Below are positions 58,512-64,000 of a DNA stretch of 64,000 nucleotides, one piece after another. A program made the position numbers and the translations under genes. Under the pieces are notes generated by a model. That model did no database searches. It was given only the letters and a program-made list of their open reading frames with translations, and had not been told where the DNA came from. Location of the stretch: NCBI RefSeq assembly GCF_905147045.1, contig NC_065911.1, positions 3,534,001 to 3,598,000 on the forward strand, written 5' to 3'. The DNA is from Nymphalis io (taxonomy: Eukaryota > Arthropoda > Insecta > Lepidoptera > Nymphalidae). Position 1 is the stretch's first letter. The number at the start of each line of letters is the position of its first letter.

Positions 58512-59790
58512 GCAGAGTGGCAGTCTGAGAGATGCCCCGCGCCTGCGCCTGGACCGCGCAGCGCCGCGCTACATCGTTAGTCGCGGCGACCACTCGTGTC
58601 GCGATAACGTGTCGATCTTGTTCGTACAAACTGTCTCAACCTGCCCCTCCCTAGTAGTCGAAGTTACCACGTTGTAAAGAGATGAAAATATATATTTGTA
58701 TGATATTGTGCAGCTGTACGCGGCTAAGTCGCATCGCCTAATTGTAATCCTTCCTAGTAGTCGTATCGTTGTACTGTCCTCTCGTAGGGTAGAGATAGTC
58801 GCAGTTGTCGACGCGTTCGTGGACCTTTCTGTATGAGACTAATTAGTTCGGTTTACAGACTTTTCGAGCAGATAAAACTAATCTACTCAGTGATAGATTT
58901 AATAAAGATGCATTTTTAGTGGTGAGCTATGTATAATGTATATTATGTAATATAATAAATAAGAAGTAGATCTGTTTCATCTATTCGAAGATTCGGTAGT
59001 GAAAATCGATAGCTAAAGACTATTTCTCTTGTAAGCTAGCTTTAAGTCTTAAATAATATTAAGTCCAACTTAGATGTTTATTTATAATTTTTAATGTATA
59101 GTATTTCTCAATCGGAATGCCTGTTATGTTCCAAACCAAAAAAAAAAGAGATAGATCCTCTAGCTGTCATGAATTCGCAAAGTAATTTTAAGACACACTT
59201 TAAATCCTACTGTAATGCAGAGTATTGCAATCAGACTAAGAATACCAGTGCCTTCGACAATACATACCTACCTTAAAATAGCTACATTAAATTAATATTT
59301 TTGTACACTTGTTTGTAAAAGCTTAGCGATGTCAATCAATCGGAGATCTCCAAACGAACGAACTGAACGCCATAATATAAGAGGTTTAACTTTTTTTTAT
59401 TAAATATGCGATTCAACGTAAACATTGAAGATCTCTGGTTATTTCTTCATTGCCCTTACCATGAGTCCCTCACAGCGATACAATCGCATTTATGAGTACT
59501 TTGAATAATGAAACGCGTGGCGTCTCACTCATCTCGATATTGCGTCTCATTAGTGTCGAACCCATGGTTGGGATATTTTATCAAATCCTACTAAGACTAG
59601 ATTGAAAGTATTCGTTTTGTATTGTAAGTTTTCATACTCCCAATTGTCCAAATGGCATGTGATAGGACTGAGGCCTGCGGGAGTTATACTAAGTATTTAT
59701 TTATTCGGACCGAGAAAGAAGATTTTACAGTTTATTATCTTTGTATAAGAAACTCTATACGATATAAATAAATTGTGTACATTACAATTA
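58512..59790 (+). other. vri: vri 3' UTR
   Basis: Non-repetitive DNA follows the stop codon, GC-rich at first and then AU-rich. Polyadenylation signals AATAAA occur at 58954-58959 and 59767-59772, giving likely short (~0.45 kb) and long (~1.27 kb) forms. AU-rich TATTTATTTATT lies near 59695, in keeping with a short-lived cycling mRNA. The 60-codon frame at 59094-59276 is not supported as a gene. End points are inferred from signals only. Confidence 0.5.
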
Positions 59791-60023
59791 AAAATGAATT
59801 TTATTTTATTTAAAACCTGAATATATATTACTTAAGCTATGATTTAAAAAAAAATGAAATATTAAGATGTCACATGATGACAACATTCATTTAATTTGAA
59901 AATCGTTTTTGTATACTTATTATTTTAACAAAAACTAAATTTTAAAGTTAAATATTCACTTTTGGTACTTAGACTATATATACACAACAACTATCACTAA
60001 AGTAAAAGCTCAATCTTGGGCTC

Positions 60024-60059
60024 AATGTTGGGCATTTTGGGCTCAATGTGCCCAACATT
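60024..60059. other. 11-bp perfect hairpin
   Basis: AATGTTGGGCA (60024-60034) pairs with TGCCCAACATT (60049-60059), with a 14-nt loop. Direct repeats of ATCTTGGGCT flank it. It sits just before a SINE fragment. Confidence 0.7.
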
Positions 60060-60061
60060 CA

Positions 60062-60205
60062 TCTTGGGCTTCTCAAGATTAGAGCTTATTCTACTATGCA
60101 GCTCTAATGCGGGTTGGTGGATACAGATGTGGCAGCATCGCATCAACCACAAGCGCTTACCTCACGAGGTTACTTTTTTTCACCGCCTATTACGAGATCA
60201 ATTAA
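60062..60205 (-). repeat. Family B SINE fragment, diverged
   Basis: AGAGCTTATTCTACTATGC, AATGCGGGTTGGTGGATAC, CACCGCCTATTACGAGATC in the minus-strand order of family B. Head and 3' tail are lost. Confidence 0.65.
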
Positions 60206-60308
60206 AAAAGTAAATCTTTTTTTTTGTAATTCATAAAGAATTAATATCCGTTAAAAAACACGTAAACTAGTCAAATCTGGATCTCACTTTATATTAAATC
60301 ATATATTT

Positions 60309-60386
60309 AATATGGCAATTCTATATTTTATACAAATATGGCAATTCTATATTTTATACAAATATGGCAATTCTATATTTTATACA
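60309..60386. repeat. Three perfect tandem copies of a 26-bp unit
   Basis: The unit begins AATATGGCAATTCTATATTT and ends TATACA. Copies at 60309-60334, 60335-60360 and 60361-60386 are identical. Confidence 0.97.
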
Positions 60387-60412
60387 TACAGAAACGGTAC
60401 TGAAATAATAAT

Positions 60413-60664
60413 TACAGTAACAGCCTGTTAATGTCCCACTGCTGGGCTAAGGCCTCCTCTCCCTTTTGAGGAGCAGGTTTGGAGCTTATTCCACCACGCT
60501 GCTCCAATGTAGATTGGTAGAATACACATGTGGCATAATTTCACGCACGAGATGAATTATAAACACAAATTAAGCACATGAAAATTCAGTGGTGCTTGCC
60601 CGGGTTTGAACCCACGATCATCGGTTAAGATTCACGCGTTCTAACCACTGGATCATCTCTGCTA
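60413..60664 (-). repeat. tRNA-derived SINE, family B, internally deleted
   Basis: ACAGTAACAGCCTGTTAATG at left and the head CCACTGGATCATCTCTGCT at right. About 50 bases between GGCATAATTTCA and CGCACGAGATG are missing. Confidence 0.92.
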
Positions 60665-60680
60665 CTGTATAATAATAATA

Positions 60681-60790
60681 TGCTCCAATGCGGATCGATG
60701 CCTATACAAATACATGGGGCAGATTGTATGCAGTTTTTTCTTAAGCGTCGAGCACGAGATAAAGATTTACGTGTTCTGACTATTGGTCAT
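60681..60790 (-). repeat. Family B SINE fragment, diverged
   Basis: ATGCTCCAATGCGGATCGATG, CGTCGAGCACGAGATAAAG, ACGTGTTCTGACTATTGG. Confidence 0.6.
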
Positions 60791-63228
60791 AAATAATTCA
60801 ATAATAAAAATATTACATTTATACCTAAGTCCAATGAAATAGTATTAAAGTTACAATTTAGGGGTTTATTTACAGACTGCAACCTGCAAATATATATGTC
60901 GTTAATAGACGGACAATCATATAAGTTTCTTTCGGAAAACAGTATATAACACTAAAAACACATAAGGGGGATTTAACGGAATGGACAATAACTTAAGATC
61001 GAAATATTCTATACAAACAAAATATAAAATTTTTGGGGATAAAATAAAAAAACAATAGCGATTTTAAACTTTATTTATATTTTGTTTAGGTACAATGTTG
61101 AATACATATAAACTTATATCTCGTATTATATACATTTCATTAGCTTTGCTAAGTACATCACAAATCCATCGTTTTTATACTTTTCATACATATAATGTTA
61201 ATGTAAGAATTTCGATAATAATTTAATAAATTTGATTAATGAAAAAATATTACCGAAAGTACTGAAGTATATATAACACAAAATTTCAAAATGAAATTAA
61301 ACTTTATAAGTTGACTTTTGGTGTTTTTTTATTAAAAACGTTTATTAATTTTATTAAAAACATAAGCTAAGCATTTCATATTTTTAGGTATAAATTTGAT
61401 TAATACGTAAATTATAGAAGGCAGTTAAATTTTCAATCCTGAAATTTTATACTATCTAGAAATAAAAAAAATATTCAAACAAAATAATAAACATACACCA
61501 GCAGTTGCTTTGTTAATTAAATTATACTTTTAACATTGCTCTACATAATAGTTAATCCAAAATATATTATTGATTTCAATTTTAGTCGATAGACTATGTA
61601 GACGTAATACTAAAACCTTAATATTTCAGAAGATTCGTTTTTACTATAATCACAAATCAACTTCTAACGAAAACGGTACAATCGGAGATTTAAAAACCGT
61701 TACTCATTAATTTCTGTAATTGCCACGTACTTTTAACACAGTGTAATATGTTTTTTAATTTTTCATTAACATATAATTCTCATCTTACATTCACAATCTT
61801 TATCCGAATATCCCGCAATTCTAAACCCTGCAATAATCAATCCGACAATCTTTATATAATTCATTTTAAACTAACTTACATAATAATCTAGTAAGTAATA
61901 CAATTTGAACACGATTATGACATTATAAAGTAAATTTCTCATTAAATAACTGAAGACAGTGTTGCACACCTCTATATTTTGCAAAGCAAAGCAAACTTCA
62001 GGTGTACTTTTCTACAATTTAACCATCATAATACAAGTTATTAACTTATTGTGAAGTAGCCAAGTTAAACAGGACCATATTTACCTAAAGCCCTTAGAAA
62101 AATGATAACAAAAACAATCGAAATTAACACCTTTTTATTAAAGATACTGTTATTATAATTGTTTATATAATATAAAACTATATAAATAAAAACAAATCGA
62201 TATAAATAAACATCTCGCAAGAAAACATAAGAAGAGAAAATGACTATATTAGAACATAGATACATATATGTAACGCATGCAGCACGACGATTCGTTCTTA
62301 TAGAAATATCTATGGCAAGTAAATTATACATTATTAGATTAAATACTTATGCAAGGCAATTATTTAATACAACATCTAGAATGCCTATATTTTCAATTTA
62401 GTTGTGCTAATAAAAACAAATTAAAACTCTCGAAAGCCAAAAGTCATTTTAACACTTAAAACATCGAAAATTACAAGCAATTAACACACAGATTATAATT
62501 ATTAAATAAAAATATGTACATACTCGTAGCATTATTTCTAGCACTATCATAAATAAATACTTGATTAGCTTTATCAGTGCCGAAAACCCACAATAAAAGA
62601 AAAAATACCATACACAAGCCATGAGCTTTTATACTTTATAAATATTTTTGACACTGATTTAATGAAAGATTAAATAAAATTTTACACAGTAGTCCATATC
62701 ATTTTGTGCGTCATCGTCAAAATCACATTGTTTTTTTTTAAACACTAGTTTTTATGTCCATAATTATTTCTTTTCTAGGGAAATAAAAAATAATTACCTA
62801 TATTTTAAAAACTTAATATAATCATATATAATAATTTTTCCTATATGTCCAAGTTAACAACATGCGATAAGTAAAAAGAGCTTACATATAAGCAAGATAA
62901 AATATTGAATGGGTAAAATATTAAAATAGCTATATTCATAATACGATATAGTATCTTTTTAAAATTAAAACTATACAATGATTTTTTACCTATTACACTT
63001 TCATATTTACATACTTACAATGTCAAAATTAAAGTAAATTTATATATTAGACAAACGACGCCTCATAATTCTGATTAAAAATAAAATATTTGATGAATAC
63101 GTTAACCCAAATATACTATTTAAAAAGAATAAACTCGCTGTCATCTGTCATTTTGACGTTGACACCTGTAATTTTTTAATTGCCAAAACGAACCCGAACG
63201 AAAACTTGGTAATCTCTTAAATTTGCTT
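60791..63228. other. AT-rich intergenic DNA downstream of vri
   Basis: Nothing supported over 2.4 kb. The ORF at 62065-62331 (minus) is low complexity. Confidence 0.5.
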
Positions 63229-63560
63229 ACGAGACCGTAAGTTCACGTCCGGGCTAAGCTGATTTCACTCAGCTGCCTTGGGGATGATCTCTCCGCAGCT
63301 GAGGGGATGCGGTTCGAGTGATGGGAGTGCGGACGCAGTAGGCCGCAACTTGGCTGAGCTTACTTCATTGCTTTGTACCCAAAGCTCCAACTAAAAATAA
63401 CATTTTTTTAAATATAACTTATGTATATTTTATTTTAATCTTCATAATATTATTAGGGAAATATTTTTAAAAGGAAAACGTAACCGGCCCGGGTCACTTG
63501 TCAGGACAGAGTGATATAGTTTCAGCCCTTTGATTCCTCGCTATTTTGTGGCCTTATTGA
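63229..63560. other. Unidentified GC-richer block
   Basis: Two segments, 63229-63395 (CTCAGCTGCCTTGGGGATG, TCTCCGCAGCTGAGGGGATG) and 63480-63560 (CCGGCCCGGGTCACTTGTC), stand out from the flanks. The first can fold through its CAGCTG-containing repeats. Short, stop-broken frames suggest a decayed mobile element, but no family was recognised. Confidence 0.35.
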
Positions 63561-63870
63561 GCTCTGCAATCATGCATTTCTAAATTATGTCTCTCTATTA
63601 ATTTATCTAGAAATAAGTTTGTAACTCCTTAATAAATGCAATCTACGTCTCCAGTACTCTTCCATGTGGATCTCAAATAAATCCATAAATTTATTTCATT
63701 TGCTTGAAATTTGCGTTTTGTTACCCCTCTGCCAGCTTTTGCGACACACATAAGCCAGCGCTGTGTAATAATGTTAAAATAAAATGAAATGAAAATGCAT
63801 TGTACGTATAACTCAAGTTTGATTTATAAATTGCCATCGAATTAAAAAAAGTCAATAATAACATCGGTAC

Positions 63871-63983
63871 CTCAGAAGGCATCTTCTCAGGTGGTGATTT
63901 GCAGCTTCCGGAACAATGTAACTGAAGCAGTAGCTCGGCAATTGCGGCAACTGATGTATCTATTATCCGCTGACGGCACAACG
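63871..63983 (-). CDS. Possible internal exon at window edge (minus strand)
   Basis: A 113-nt segment open in one frame (LCRQRIIDTSVAAIAELLLQ, then LHCSGSCKSPPEKMPSE). On the minus strand it is preceded by a TGTAG acceptor (at 63984-63985) with a T-rich tract and followed by a GAG|GTACCG donor (63861-63870). The codon content is less AT-driven than the flanks. I do not recognise the protein. The rest of the gene would lie outside the window or in AT-rich DNA at left; it could equally be part of a decayed element. Confidence 0.25.
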
Positions 63984-64000
63984 CTACAGCATGAACAAAA

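Noticed and set aside
58076..58629. Minus-strand ORFs of 132 and 60 codons
   Set aside because: Shadows of the GC-rich vri coding sequence on the opposite strand.
1..64000. CRISPR arrays, bacterial operons or viral genes
   Set aside because: The only regular tandem repeat is the 26-bp triplet at 60309 without spacers. Everything else fits an insect nuclear genome and no viral gene was recognised.

Overview
This is an AT-rich, gene-poor insect nuclear window. Its three tRNA-derived or tRNA-like SINE families, the RTE, R1 and Jockey/CR1-like LINE remnants, and the one clear protein gene all point to a lepidopteran (butterfly or moth). There is no bacterial, phage or CRISPR content. I recognise one confident protein-coding gene, the clock bZIP repressor vrille (vri), and one confident RNA gene, a tRNA-Gln(TTG). 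Almost every other open reading frame in the window is noise or lies inside a repeat.

Layout. At 0-5 kb there is a tRNA-Gln, a minus-strand tRNA-derived SINE, a decayed minus-strand RTE LINE (endonuclease intact, RT gutted by a frame-shifting deletion), an R1-like LINE tail and an (AT)n tract. At 5-35 kb there is AT-rich intergenic DNA holding dispersed SINEs, LINE tails, Helitron-like fragments and microsatellites. Three CpG-rich, motif-dense spots stand out there: about 5.23-5.30 kb, 18.1-18.25 kb (two E-boxes before a TATA box) and 25.05-25.14 kb (PAR-bZIP, C/EBP and E-box palindromes within 40 bp). At 35-48 kb there are more repeats, a promoter-like ATG exon with a good splice donor at 35.9 kb, and a perfect fold-back MITE at 41.7 kb. 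At 48.8-59.8 kb lies the proposed vri locus: a candidate noncoding first exon ending at a GTAAGT donor (49260), an 8.1 kb repeat-poor intron carrying six CACGTG E-boxes, a single coding exon from 57360 and a long 3' UTR. At 60-64 kb there are SINE fragments, AT-rich DNA, an unidentified GC-richer block and a possible minus-strand exon at the right edge.

How the parts fit. In the known insect clock, CLOCK:CYCLE activates vri through CACGTG E-boxes, and VRI represses Clock through PAR-bZIP-type sites related to TTACGTAA. Both motif classes occur in and around the vri transcription unit, which is consistent with clock control but is not proof. CACGTG is common across the whole window, so motif counts need a genome-wide background. 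Among the repeats, the most abundant SINE-like family shares its 3' end (a CCACTTACCATC...GGTGG core followed by poly-A) with a Jockey/CR1-like LINE present in two copies, suggesting a SINE/LINE mobilisation partnership. A copy of that LINE sits inside a copy of another SINE family.
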